Source: Tieghemostelium lacteum
Taxonomy: Eukaryota > Evosea > Eumycetozoa > Dictyosteliales > Raperosteliaceae
NCBI GenBank assembly: GCA_001606155.1
Contig: LODT01000031.1
Span: forward strand, 650,266-714,265
DNA: 64,000 nt
Reading direction: 5' to 3'
Below the pieces are notes generated by a model. That model ran no database searches. It worked only from the letters and a program-made list of their open reading frames with translations, and was not told the origin of the DNA. Each line of letters starts with the position of its first letter. Positions within the stretch are counted from its first letter, which is position 1. This document shows, in pieces, positions 1-11,250 of the stretch. The translations under genes were made by a program, and so were the position numbers.

Positions 1-342
1 ACTACTACAAGTTCTAGTAGTGAGAATAGAGGAGAAGGGGAAGAAGAGGAAGAAGATGACTTTGATTTGGAAGAGAATATCAATCATGTATTGAGAGCTC
101 AAAGAGAATTGGAAGGTGAAAGTGGTGTTGATGCTTCTGGTATTGATGGTGCTTTGAAAGCTCTAAGTGTGGAAAATGATGAAAAACATCCAGAAAAGAG
201 AATGAAAGCTGCTTTTATGTCTTACCAAGACAGAAACTTACCAATTCTAAGAAAGGAGAACCCATCTTTGAAATTCACTCAAGTCAAGCAATTACTTTGG
301 AGGGAATGGTTAAAAGCACCTGAGAATCCAATGAATCAATAA
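1..342 (+). CDS. CCDC124/Lso2-like ribosome-associated protein, C-terminal part
   Basis: The frame is open from the first base, so this is the 3' end of a gene whose start lies outside the window (113 codons visible before TAA). An acidic Ser/Glu stretch leads into a conserved C-terminal block with FMSYQDRNLPILRKENP, QVKQLLWREW and the terminal APENPMNQ. That block is the signature of the CCDC124 family, whose yeast relative Lso2 binds ribosomes and helps them recover from dormancy. The family assignment rests on this C-terminal motif and is strong; the cellular role is inferred from the family. The TTG at 67 is not a start, because the same frame continues upstream of it. Confidence 0.85.
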   Translation, partial: TTTSSSSENRGEGEEEEEDDFDLEENINHVLRAQRELEGESGVDASGIDGALKALSVENDEKHPEKRMKAAFMSYQDRNLPILRKENPSLKFTQVKQLLWREWLKAPENPMNQ

Positions 343-632
343 TCATCACTCTCCACCACTAGTTGTGTCAATAGCCAGTTCTAGTCTTTATCAACAATTG
401 GGAAGTAGTAGTAGAAAGCTTGTAAGATCATTACAATACCACTTTCTACCTTTAAGAAAGAAGAAAAAAAAAAACAGAAACTATATCCCTTCAACTTCCC
501 CCCACACACAATGTTGATAAAATCTTATTATTTGAAAATAATAATAACAAACTAACTACATAATATTTGAATTCAAATAAAGTTAAACTTTATTTATCAA
601 TCAATAACTGAACTAACGTATACTACAGTAAT
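343..632. other. Convergent 3' intergenic region
   Basis: Spacer between two convergent genes. It has A-rich runs near 464-480 and AATAAA-like sequence near 575-600 that could serve 3'-end formation. No coding signal was seen. Confidence 0.5.
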
Positions 633-1094
633 CTAAGCATCAGATGCTTTTATTCCTTTTACACATTTTGTTAAACATCCAACTTCAACCTCACAGCATT
701 TTAATCCTTTTTTGCAACTACTGTCATCACGGCATTGACGATCATGACGAACACATACATGTTCATTTGTTGGTGATGGACATTGCTTTTCTGACTTTAG
801 TTTCACTAAATCAGATTTCTTTACACACTTGGTCAAACATCCAGCTTCAACTTCACAACATTTCTCATCTTTTTTTCTATTAACCAAAATGTTAACATTA
901 TTCATTTAATACATTTAAAAATAGAGATTATATAGTTACCCATCACAATCAGAATCTTGGTGGCATTTATATTCATGTTGAATGCAAGTCTTATTATTTG
1001 TTGGTTCAGGACATTGTTTAGAATTTTTACTGTAAGCAGCTTGAATAATAATTACTAATATAAATAAAATTAATAGGAATTTAAATGATTTCAT
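633..1094 (-). CDS. Small secreted protein with two WAP-like cysteine domains
   Basis: Two exons on the minus strand: 1094-940 and 876-633, joined across a 63-nt GT...AG intron (939-877) to give about 132 residues. The start at 1094 begins a hydrophobic signal peptide (MKSFKFLLILFILVIIIIQ). Two repeats of about 45 residues follow, each with the order QCPxPTN...C...C..DSxC...KCCEVExGCLTKCVK. The eight cysteines per repeat, including the CC pair, match the four-disulfide-core (WAP) pattern. WAP proteins are usually secreted protease inhibitors or antimicrobials; here only secretion and the disulfide fold are supported. The intron falls inside the first WAP repeat. The gene is divergent from the PIGK gene at 1469. 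Confidence 0.8.
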
Positions 1095-1468
1095 AGTTTA
1101 TAGTTATATATTTTTAAGAAGAAATTCAATATTATAAATAATTTAATAATCAATTGAAAGTTTTCTTTTTATTTTAATATCCTACCTATTCACTGTTTTT
1201 TAATAAAAAATAAGTGGGTGTGGTGATCAAAGATATAATTGTTTATTTATACCTATCTTTTTGAAGTAAATTTAGAATATTTGATAACAATAATTATTTT
1301 AGGTAGGGTACAATGTTTTTACAATCCCTATTTTAGTGAACATTTAAACTTTTTATTATAATTAATTTATAAAATAAGTTAGTAAAATACATTATTTTTG
1401 ATAAAGAAACTTAAATTATTTGAATTAAATAAATTGTAAAAAAAAAAAAAACAATTTTTTTATAAGTT
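1095..1468. promoter_or_regulatory. Shared divergent promoter region
   Basis: About 370 bp of very AT-rich DNA between the starts of the WAP gene (-) and the PIGK gene (+). An A-run at about 1438-1451 lies just before the PIGK start, a common dictyostelid arrangement. No specific binding site could be assigned. Confidence 0.4.
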
Positions 1469-2856
1469 ATGAATATCAAGTTGGTTGTTTCACATGTTTT
1501 AATATATTGTATAGTTTTTAATGTTATATTTGAGAGTGTAAATACAGTTTCAGCAGTATCAACACCACCTGGAATAAATGTTGTCAATAGTAATTATAAT
1601 GTAGAACAACTATTTAGAGGTGAACACACCAATAATTGGGCTGTGTTAGTGTGTACTTCAAGATTTTGGTTCAATTATCGTCATATAGCAAATGTATTAG
1701 GTTTCTATAGAACTGTAAAGAAATTAGGAATACCTGATTCACAAAGTGTGTATTATATATATATATACATATTTCCAATTATACTAACCACAAAGGTTGT
1801 ATATATAAACTATAAACAGTTATTTTAATGTTAGCAGATGATATGGCATGTAATCCTAGAAATTCATATGCTGGTAGTATATTTAATAATGAAAATCATA
1901 AAATGAATTTATATGGTGAGGATATTGAAGTTGATTATAGGGGTTACGAAGTTAATGTAGAGAATTTTATTAGAGTTCTAACAGGAAGACATGAACCTGA
2001 AGTAGCAAGATCAAAAAGACTTCTAACAGACGATAAATCAAATATATTGATATTCCTCACTGGTCATGGTGGTGATGAATTTTTGAAATTTCAAGATAAT
2101 GAAGAGATATCTTCACATGATTTAGCAGATGCCTTTAAACAAATGCACGAAAAGAAGAGATATCACGAGATTCTGTTCATGGTTGATACCTGTCAAGCTA
2201 ATACCTTATACAAACGTTTTAACTCTCCAAATATCCTAGCAATTGGTTCTTCAAGATATGGTGAAAATAGTTATTCAGTAAGTATAAACATGCATATCTT
2301 ATATAAGATTTGGTATTAATAGATTGAATTTTAGCATCATTCTGATCCGGAATTGGGTGTTGCTGTTATAGATAGATTTACATATTATACATTGGAATTC
2401 TTTGAGAATGTTGATCCACATAATGTTACATTGCATCAATTGTTTAATACATATAGTCCACAGAAATTACAGTCACATTCAGAGTATAGAAATGATTTGT
2501 TTTCAAGACCTCTTGATAAGGTACCTGTTACTGATTTCTTTGGATCTGTGATGAGAGCTGATTTAACTCCGAATATTAAATTAAATGAACAATCAGAATC
2601 ACAACAACAAAAGAAAGATGCACTAAATCATGAGATTACATTAACAGTAAATGAAGTACCAGTTTCTATAAAAGATAGTACACCAAATACCAATAACATT
2701 AATGGTAAAACTATCAATACCACTTCAAGTACATTTGGAAAATCATTAAACACTCATACAGTTGTAATGATTGTTATTCTATTAGTAATCTTCAATGCCA
2801 CTAAAAGATTCAATCAAGTTAAATCTCAAAAACAACTTCAAAATAAAAAAAAATAA
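1469..2856 (+). CDS. pigk: GPI-anchor transamidase catalytic subunit (PIGK/Gpi8)
   Basis: Three exons, 1469-1745, 1820-2277 and 2335-2856, give about 418 residues. Exon 1 carries a signal peptide and [20 protein letters not shown]. The first join restores [15 protein letters not shown] and the second restores [18 protein letters not shown]. All of these are hallmarks of Gpi8, the C13 (legumain/caspase-fold) cysteine protease that transfers proteins onto GPI anchors in the ER. The catalytic His is in [11 protein letters not shown] and the catalytic Cys in VDTCQA. A C-terminal membrane segment near residues 385-400 is followed by a basic tail, as in the family. Length is close to the human protein (about 395). 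Both introns are short and AT-rich. Gene identity is secure; intron ends are inferred from frame and homology. Confidence 0.95.
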
Positions 2857-2931
2857 AATTCCAAATTTATATATATTTATATAGTGGAGGTTTAAGTCAT
2901 GACTATAGGTTCGAATGTTTATTTAATTGAC

Positions 2932-3720
2932 TTAAATGAATCTGTTACCCAAGAGTTGGTCTGGGAGATTAGTTCTCTTGTATTTCATGGTTTGGGATGG
3001 AGTTGAACATGCAGATGGGAGATAGAACATAGCTTCATTGTAACCGTTATCATAGTCAAAGTAGTTGCTAATGGATACACCTGGAGTGGATTGATTGTTG
3101 TTTTCAGTGTTGATGGAAACGATAGCACAACCTTCATCATCATATAAGACTTCAGAGGTGGTTAAAGCTTCTTTTAAGATGAAAGTAGCAACATCAAATT
3201 TACCAATACGAGCATAACCACCTTTGGTCATGTTACTCCATGGAAGACCTGTTGGAATTTTGTATGTTAATGCAGCTTCAGTGCATGTGGTTTGGTTATT
3301 GGCATCAACAGAGAGATAGTATTCAGTTTGGTTTTGACCAAAGGCAACAACTTGACCTCTGTAAATACTTCCGTTTTCTACAATTTCATACTATATGTTA
3401 AATATATATTGTTTTGTGTATTAAAGGGGAGTTGAGTGTGGTGGGATGTTTTAAAAAAATTTTTTATATTAATATCTTAATCGATTTGGATATGAGATTT
3501 TGAAATTGAAACATACAGCAACAAATAATCTTTGACCTTTGTAATCAATGGTGGTGAATGATGATTCAACAAATGATTCTTGTTCAGTGGCAGATACAGC
3601 AATATCGTAACCAACAATACCAACAAATGCTGTTAAACCAGCATCATCATATTGACAATCTTTGGCAACACAAACACCTAAAACTAATAAAGAAAAAATT
3701 AAAACTTGTGTATATTTCAT
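2932..3720 (-). CDS. Secreted protein of unknown function (possibly ependymin-like)
   Basis: Two exons, 3720-3517 and 3390-2932, join in phase 0 (FVA to YEIVENG) to give about 220 residues. The N-terminus is a clear signal peptide (MKYTQVLIFSLLVLGVCVA). The mature protein starts DCQYDDAGLTAFVG and has few cysteines (near the start, in TTCTEA, in EGCAIV and in LPSAC) plus several N-glycosylation sequons. It has no membrane segment. The spacing of cysteines and the late FYLPSAC motif recall ependymin-related proteins, but that is a weak resemblance I cannot test here. It converges tail to tail on PIGK with only 75 bp between the stops. Confidence 0.7.
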
Positions 3721-4125
3721 TGTAAATTATCTCTAATTTTGTATGTGAAATGATATTTTAAAAAAAAAAAATATTTACTAGTTTTCTCATTATTTTTAGA
3801 TATTTTACACAATTGAAAACCAACACTGGTAATATGTATCAGGTCGGAAAATATTAATTTTCTATCCTAGAAATTTTTTTTTAATTAGATTTTAGATTAG
3901 TACAACCCTTAAAATCAAAGATATATATCCAGATATAAATTAAATTATAACTATTATTGTATTATTTGTTTTTTATAAAATCTTATAAGATTCATTCTAG
4001 AATGGAATATGATCAGAGGATTTAAAGATCAGAGTGAGAGTGTAACTGACTTTATAAATCTTTTTTTTTTTTTTATTTTCATTTTGGTAATATAATCTAT
4101 TAGATATTGGATTGGTGTATTAATA
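3721..4125. promoter_or_regulatory. Divergent intergenic region
   Basis: About 400 bp of AT-rich DNA between a minus-strand secreted-protein gene and the plus-strand phosphatase gene. There are A-runs at about 3758-3770 and a T-run at about 4060-4074 shortly before the phosphatase start. No coding or RNA-gene signal was seen. Confidence 0.4.
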
Positions 4126-5194
4126 ATGATAAGTAACAAAAATACAGCAACATCATTGGATTTGAATATAGGGTTAAGAGATGATGTTATAAAATCTATA
4201 AAAACATTTATATTTGATGCAGATGGTGTGTTGTTTAATACCACTAAACCAGTTGAAGGTGCTGCTGAGACTTTAAAATCTTTACGTGCACTTGGAAAGA
4301 ATATTAGATTTGTTACCAATAATAGTACAAAGACTAGACAACAGTTTCTTGATAAATTAGTTGGAATGGGTTTTGAATGTTATATTGTAAATATATGATT
4401 TATTAAAAGATTTTGATGAAATAATAGGTATACTTATACTGTAATGTGAATGGTAGGATGAAGTATATGGATCATCGTATGGTGCAGGCTACTATTTAAA
4501 ATCTATAAAATATGATAAAAAAGTTTTTATCATTGGTGAACAGGGTTTAGAGAAAGAACTTCTCTCACAAGATATCAAAATTGTAAAATATGAAGACACT
4601 GTAAATTTCACTGCTATTAAACCTGGAATTGAAAATGTGGAACATATTGAGATTGATAATGAAATTGGTGCTGTTGTTATGGGTATGGATACAGCAATCT
4701 CCTATCAAAAACTAGTTTATGGTCATAAAGTATTGGTTGAGAATAAGGATACAATGTTTATAGCTACTAATACTGATGCTACTTATCCTGTAAAGGTTGG
4801 TATATACACATAAATAGAGTATTGATATACATGTGTACTAATATTAGGTATTCTATAGAATAATAAAACATTGATTGGATCAGGATCATTATTGGCAATA
4901 TTAATAAATTCTACAGGTAGACAACCAGTAGTTATTGGGAAACCTGAACCACTGTTATTAGATCTTATTATTGAAAGAGATCAACTGAAAAGAGAGGAAA
5001 CATGTATGATTGGTGACAGACTTGATACCGATATACTATTTGGAATCAGAGGAAATATTAAAACCATGTTAGTGTATACTGGTATCGAAAAAGAACAAAG
5101 TATCCTAGATCGTAAAAAGAATGCTGAATCTGATTCGAATTTATATCTACCAAATTATACAATCTCTTCAATAGGTAATCTATTTCAGAAATAA
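4126..5194 (+). CDS. HAD-family phosphatase (phosphoglycolate/4-nitrophenyl phosphatase type)
   Basis: Three exons, 4126-4386, 4457-4795 and 4859-5194, keep frame and give about 311 residues, close to human PGP (321). Motif I is FIFDADGVLFN with the nucleophile Asp and the acid/base Asp; motif II is RFVTNNSTKTR; the C-terminal motifs are VIGKPEP (Lys) and MIGDRLDTDILFG (Asp). The cap region includes GVVMGMDTAISYQKL (GAVVMGMD), characteristic of class IIB phosphoglycolate/glycerol-3-phosphate phosphatases. Family knowledge says these enzymes remove phosphate from 2-phosphoglycolate and related damaged metabolites in the cytosol. The first donor (ECYI/gtaaat) and the acceptor before GATGAAGTA are chosen to restore the conserved spacing between motif II and the cap. 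Substrate is inferred. Confidence 0.9.
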
Positions 5195-5255
5195 ATTTGG
5201 TTAGCTTAAAAGTGAAATGTGGAGGTGTGTTTTTTTTTTATTTTTGTTTTTACAA

Positions 5256-7184
5256 ATGAGTGCTGTTCAACGTTTTTCCAAAGAGCCTGGAGAAACAGTA
5301 GTATTGAGAGCAAATACCAAATATAGTGATAAAGTAGGAACTTTATTTTATACTAGTTTGAGATTAGTATGGGTAAATCAGACACAACATGAACCCACTG
5401 TACAATTTAGATTACCAGAAATAAAGAGTCAATTTGTTAGTACTCCAAAGAGTGCTAGAGCTTTGATTAGACTGTTTGTTAAAGATTCAACAGTAAATTC
5501 AGAGGCATTGAATGAATATATATTTGAATTTATACATCCTAGTAAAGCTAGAGAGGAACTTAATTTATTTAGAGACAAGATTGCAACTATTGTTGAACCT
5601 GTTACTTCTAGTACCAGTACAACAACTTCACCAACCTCCACATCACCTAACATAACATCTTCAACTTCATCTACAACTTCTACAACTACTACCACCACCA
5701 CATCAAGTACCTCATCTAAAACCACTGAAAAACCAGCGGTTCCACAAAACCCCTATTTATCACAACTCAAACAACCTACCATCTCTGAACAACAGATTAA
5801 ACAACGTGTTACACTACTTGCATCCAATCCCGAGTTAAAAGAGGTTTTTGATAGTTTAGTTGGTAAAAAGGTAATTTCAGAAACTGATTTTTGGGAGTCT
5901 AGAAAAGGTCTTTTAAAAAATGATGCTTCGAGATCTGATAAACAGAGTATAGGTATGCCTTCGAATCTCTTATCTGATGTCAGACCTACTACAGATTCAC
6001 AGAGTAATCAGCTGAAATATCGTCTAACTCCTACTGTTATTCACCAGATTTTCATTCAGTATCCAGCAGTAGAGAAGGCTTATAAAGCCAATGTTCCCAC
6101 CAAGATTAGTGAACAAGATTTTTGGAAAAAGTATATAATGTCACAACATTTTCATCGTAATAGAGGTAACCAGGCTACAGCACCTTCAGGTGACGATGAT
6201 CTCTTTTCAAGATATGATACAGACGAATGGAGAGAAATCAAGATTCTCAAGAGAAAGATTGAAGATATCAACCCTCTACTTGACATCTCCGCAACAGAGG
6301 GTGAGAAAGAAGCTGGATATGGCGTTATTATTGACCAAAGCCAAAATCCAGATAAATTAGAAAAAGTTTTACCACTTTTGAGAAAGTTTAATAGACACAG
6401 TTCATTGGTGTTAGGGGCAACGGATATCAGCCAACAACAAGAACATCAAGCAACTAAAAAAACAAAATACGATAATTCAGATAAATATAAGCTTTTGGAG
6501 ATCAATAAAAAGATCTTGGGAGAGCATATTGAAAACAAGGAGTTGGAGAATGAAAATACACCTCAACTCCCAACTTTGAAAATACTAGATCAGAAGAGAT
6601 ACTTTGAGGGTGCTAATGCAGGTGGACCTTCACAATTTACAATGGAGAGTAAACAACAACTGACAGAGATGTTTCAGAAACAGTATAGTAAACTTCAACA
6701 ACAAGGATGTAGTTTCTCAATTGTTAATCAGAAACCTGTAACACCGGTACTAAGTGCTAGTAATAGTAATAGTAGTAATGTACCTTTAAATCCTATTTTA
6801 CAAGAGATTCAAAGTCAATCTACGGGATCTGCAGGTACCAAGACTCAATCAGACGAATACAATCTCAAAGATGGTCCATTTAAAACTGATTTTTATCATA
6901 CTTTTAGAACTAGTAATGAACTACTTCGTCACTTTTGGGCAACTACTTATACACCTGGTAGAGGTGCTCCACCAACACCCCAACAAATTGAAAAGAATAC
7001 TAAACTCTGTGATGCCATATCCAAGCACTATGACATTCTAGAAAACAAAAAAAAATCCTTAATTTCAAGTAACAAGAATAATCAGGCTTCTCTATTTTTA
7101 TCCATTTTGGAGAGTTTGAATAAGTCCATTGAAAAAGGTAATTCAACTATATTGTCCACATCTTCTAGTCACAAGTTAGGTTAA
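5256..7184 (+). CDS. gtf2h1: TFIIH subunit p62 (GTF2H1/Tfb1)
   Basis: Single exon of about 642 residues. The ATG at 5256 (MSAVQRFSKEPGE) is preferred. The upstream in-frame ATG at 5217 adds 13 residues encoded by a T-run and would make the N-terminus hydrophobic, which fits neither the family nor a nuclear protein. Residues about 10-110 form the PH-like domain that binds activators and XPC/TFIIE. A long Ser/Thr low-complexity insert follows (about 115-170). Two BSD domains then appear, each ending in the family pattern (ISETDFWESRKGLL near 210 and ISEQDFWKKY near 290). The C-terminal half has the conserved HFWATTYTP region. TFIIH opens promoters and acts in nucleotide excision repair. Longer than human p62 (548), mainly because of the low-complexity insert. 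Confidence 0.93.
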   Translation: MSAVQRFSKEPGETVVLRANTKYSDKVGTLFYTSLRLVWVNQTQHEPTVQFRLPEIKSQFVSTPKSARALIRLFVKDSTVNSEALNEYIFEFIHPSKAREELNLFRDKIATIVEPVTSSTSTTTSPTSTSPNITSSTSSTTSTTTTTTTSSTSSKTTEKPAVPQNPYLSQLKQPTISEQQIKQRVTLLASNPELKEVFDSLVGKKVISETDFWESRKGLLKNDASRSDKQSIGMPSNLLSDVRPTTDSQSNQLKYRLTPTVIHQIFIQYPAVEKAYKANVPTKISEQDFWKKYIMSQHFHRNRGNQATAPSGDDDLFSRYDTDEWREIKILKRKIEDINPLLDISATEGEKEAGYGVIIDQSQNPDKLEKVLPLLRKFNRHSSLVLGATDISQQQEHQATKKTKYDNSDKYKLLEINKKILGEHIENKELENENTPQLPTLKILDQKRYFEGANAGGPSQFTMESKQQLTEMFQKQYSKLQQQGCSFSIVNQKPVTPVLSASNSNSSNVPLNPILQEIQSQSTGSAGTKTQSDEYNLKDGPFKTDFYHTFRTSNELLRHFWATTYTPGRGAPPTPQQIEKNTKLCDAISKHYDILENKKKSLISSNKNNQASLFLSILESLNKSIEKGNSTILSTSSSHKLG

Positions 7185-7560
7185 GATATTTCAGATCTTG
7201 TACTTAAAAAAAAAAAAACTGAATCAGATTCCCGATTTTGCGACTCTAGAGGCTAGAAAATAAAACATTTTTTTTTTTTCTAAATTGTTTTTTATTTAAA
7301 ACTAATTCATTGTCAAATATATTATATTAATATATTTATTATATAATCTCCACATTTGTGTTTTTGATTTGATTTGATTATTTTATTTTTTTTTTGTGTG
7401 GTTTTTTTTATTTTCATTTTAATTTTATTTTTAGGGAAATACATTTGTTAGATACAAGCATATAAATACACCAGAATCAATTTTGATCCTATAGAGTATT
7501 GTAACACCTAAAATAAAGATAGGATATAGGCCCACATTCACAATTGGATATTAATTGGAA
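7185..7560. promoter_or_regulatory. Intergenic region upstream of the Krs-type kinase
   Basis: About 375 bp between two tandem plus-strand genes, with alternating A and T homopolymer runs (about 7208-7220, 7266-7280, 7380-7400). No gene or specific site was recognised. Confidence 0.4.
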
Positions 7561-10500
7561 ATGATGGAAGAGAATAATAATGATCCAATGAAATTACCAG
7601 AGGGTATCAGAGATCCATCAGTGGAATTTGAATTACTGGAATCACTTGGTAAAGGTAGCTTTGGTGCAGTACACAAAGCTAGATACAAGAAGAATGGTCA
7701 TATATATGCAGTAAAACTAGTACCTGTAAATGAGGATTTTCAAGAGATTCTCAAAGAAATCAATATTATGAAACAATGTAAATCAAAATATATTGTTCAA
7801 TACTATGGAAACTATTTTAAAGATGAAACATGTTGGGTAAATATAGAAACAAAATACAAACATCTCTTTTTAAAAGTGCCCAACAAACTAACACACTTTT
7901 AAAATACCACAAAAAAAACAAAAAATAGTGTATATTATATATATATATATAGATTATAATGGAATATTGTGCGATGGGATCCATTAGTGATATGATGAAT
8001 ATAACAGATAATATATTAAATGAAGAACAGATTGCATTAGTTTGTTATAGTACATTACAGGGATTGTACTATCTTCACAAGAACAGTAAGATACATAGAG
8101 ATATTAAACCAGGTAATATATTAGTAACAGCATCAGGTGAATGTAAACTAGCTGATTTTGGTGTCAGTGGTCAATTGTCAGAGAGAACTAGAAAGAGAAA
8201 TACAGTTATTGGAACACCATTCTTTTTGGCACCTGAAGTCATTCAAGAAGAAGGGTATGATCATAAGGCTGATATATGGGCACTGGGTATATCCGCTATT
8301 GAAATGGCTGAGTTTAACCCACCTTATTATGATTTACATCCTATGCGTGTACTATTTATGATACCCACAAGCCCAAGTCCAACTCTTAAAGACCCTAGTA
8401 AATGGTCTTTTGAATTTTCAGATTTTCTAAAATTATGTCTTGCCAAAGAACAGTCTCAAAGACCTTCTGCAAAAGATCTCTTGAAACATCCATTTTTTGA
8501 AAAGAAACTTCGTGGTAGTTTTGTAATGAAATCTCTCTCTGATACAGCACATCAAATCATTGGTCACTATGGTGGACGTGAACAATCTATTAAAGCTGCT
8601 GCCGAGAGAAAAGCAAAAAGATCAGGTTCTCCAAATTTCAAACAAGCTGGTCATGTTGATGATCCGGATGATTCTGATGAAGAAGATCTCTTAGAGAAAA
8701 ATAATAGAATACAACAACAAAAAGAACAACAACAACAACAACAACAGCAACAACAACAACCACCCCAACAACAAGCTCAACAACAACAAATTCAAACTAA
8801 ATCACCACCACCATCACAAAGACCATCAATTAAAAATGATACTTCAATTAATGAATTGGATTCACTATTAAATGGTATCATTTTAAATAATAATACTAAT
8901 AGTAATAGTAGTAGTAATAATAGTAGTAATAGATCATCTGTAAATGGAAGTACATCATCTCAAGCCTCAACAACATCACAAAATAATTATAATAATAATA
9001 ACAATAACAATAATAATAATAATAATGGAAGAGTTTCTTCACCATTTTTGAATAATAATAATAATAATCAACAACAGGTAGAAAAGACATCATCTCCAAT
9101 TCAAAGTAGTATGAATTTCAATAGACAATTATCAAATAATAGTATTCCAACATCACCAAATACCGTACCTAATAAACCTATTGAACAGAAACCTAAACAA
9201 GCTGCATCAGAACTTGATGATTTGTTAGAGGAAATGATGAATCCATCATTTGGAAGCAAACCACGTGGACTAACACCAATAAGCTCACCACAAGTACCTA
9301 ATAAGAGATTGTCAACCAATGGTCCTATACCATCACCACAGAATATACGTGTGAATGGACAATGGAAAGGTGAGAGTGCAGGTGGTTGTGCAAATACTTC
9401 ATCATGGAGAAAGAACCCACAATACCTTTTACAAGTTACTGGATCTACAAGCTCAACAATTAGAATTGCTCTCAGACAAACTGGTGAGAGATTAGTACAT
9501 ATTGGTTTCTATTTTGCAAAAGCTAATCAAGTTACATCAGATCAAGGTAGAAAGAGACTTTTATTGACTACTGAGTACCTTGTACCTGGAATTGATATAA
9601 CATTCCTCAGAAACACTGAAGTCTCTGCAAAAGTAACTATTGAACCTGGTAGTTATGTAATCATTCCAGCAACATTTGAACCAAATCAAGAAGGTACATT
9701 TGAATTGGAACTTACACCAGCCGATGTAAATCTACGTCTGACTGAGATTACTCCAGATCGTGATTGGAAACAGTTGTACGGAAACTTTGAGTGGCGTGGA
9801 GAGACTGCTGGTGGATCATTTAGTGGTAGTTCAGCTACTTGGAAAGATAATCCCAAGTTTCATTTTGAAGTTCCTTCACCACAGGGTGCCAACATTACAG
9901 TGGTGCTAAGTAAACAATCGGATATACCCAAAGAGACATATATTGGCTTCTATATATTTAAAACCAATCCTCAAGATAAGACTATTTGTCCATATATTTA
10001 TTTGACTGCTGCCAATTTAGTTTCAAAAACTAATTTCCTTAACGGACACGAAGTTATTCACAATCAACAACTTGCACAGGGTACTTATATTATCATACCT
10101 TGCACTTATGATGCTAGACAGGAAGGTCATTTCTCAGTTCAAGTCTATTCCGACCAGATTATCAACAACATTGAGTTGACTGATCGTATTGTAACCAAAC
10201 GTGATGAATGGAAGGGATTGAGTGCTGGTGGATGTCTTAATCACAGTACCTGGAGAAACAATCCACAGTATCTCATTAGTAATAACTCTCCATCACAGGC
10301 ATGTAAAGTCACTATAATGCTGGAACAATTGGAGAAAACCGATCAACAGGCTTTACCATTTGTTGGATTCTATGTAGCTAAAGCTCCACAATATCAACAG
10401 ACAAAGAAAGTCTATGCACTGACACCAAAAGACATTGTAGGTAACACTGAGTTTATCAATGACTATCAAGTACATTTTACATGTCAGTTAGAACCTCAAT

Positions 10501-10997
10501 CCAGTTTAGTTGTAATCCCAAGTTCTTTTACACCCGGTGTAGAATATCCATTTAATTTCCGTGTTGCTACCAGTCATCATCAGACACAAGTCACTAAACT
10601 TCCAGACTGGTTCCAAAAGAAACTTATTGGTGAGTGGAAAGGCTCATCATGTGGTGGAAGATACTCCAATACCAGTAGTTCTTGGACATTGAATCCAAGA
10701 TTCCACTTTAATCTACTCCGTTCCTCCGGTGGTAGATTTGTAATTGTACTACAACAATCTGAAAAACCTGTAAATTATAATGGCATTGGTTTCTATTATT
10801 TCAAAACTCTACCTGATGGCACCATGAAAGAACTAATTGTAAAGAGTGGTTTTGTATGTGGTAGAGAAATTGTCGTCGAAGGTTCATCACAAGAGTCGGT
10901 AAATGGTATCATTTTACCTGCAACTTTTGAACCTGGTATTCCAGATACTTTTAATATAACTATTTATTCTGAAAATGAATTTGAATTTAGTTCATAA
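7561..10997 (+). CDS. krsB: Ste20/MST-type kinase with four calpain-III-like domains (KrsB-like)
   Basis: Two exons, 7561-7836 and 7953-10997, joined at DETCW/IIMEYC to give about 1,106 residues. The true start is the ATG at 7561. The kinase domain (about residues 22-270) has GKGSFGAV, the Lys in YAVKL, HRDIKPGN, DFGVSG and GTPFFLAPEV, and most resembles MST/Hippo kinases. A Gln tract, Asn tracts and a Ser-rich region follow. From about residue 555 there are four tandem domains of about 140 residues, each opening W+GxSAGG (residues about 560, 700, 841 and 983). They resemble calpain domain III/C2-like modules, which usually bind phospholipid or calcium. In Dictyostelium, Krs kinases control adhesion and chemotaxis. 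The symbol is given by architecture and length, not by alignment. Confidence 0.88.
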
Positions 10998-11250
10998 TTT
11001 TCCAAAAAAAATCTATAGAAATATCAACACCACCGCCTTCCATAAAATATATATATGTTATAAATCAACACTAATACTGTAGTTTTACTATTCAGTTGTT
11101 CCACTTTATAGTTTAACTATTTTTTTCAAACAACAACAACAACTACAACAAGAACAACAACAACAAAAATAAATAAACCTCCTCACTACATAAAGAAACT
11201 TTTGATTATATATTAATTTCAAAATTACAAATATATTTATATTTTCAATT
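10998..11250. other. Convergent 3' intergenic region with CAA repeat
   Basis: Spacer between the convergent kinase and WD40 genes. A CAA/CAG-type triplet run at about 11128-11168 is imperfect and lies outside any supported gene. AT-rich, with no coding signal. Confidence 0.4.

Noticed and set aside
2890-2925. T-loop-like GGTTCGAATG that could hint at a tRNA
   Set aside because: No acceptor-stem pairing or anticodon arm could be built around it.
5217-5255. Upstream ATG giving TFIIH p62 a hydrophobic leader
   Set aside because: A nuclear subunit should not have a signal-like leader; the T-run codons look untranslated, and the ATG at 5256 fits the family.
11128-11168. CAA-rich run as a possible poly-Gln coding exon
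   Set aside because: Lies beyond the stops of both convergent genes and is not part of any extended frame.
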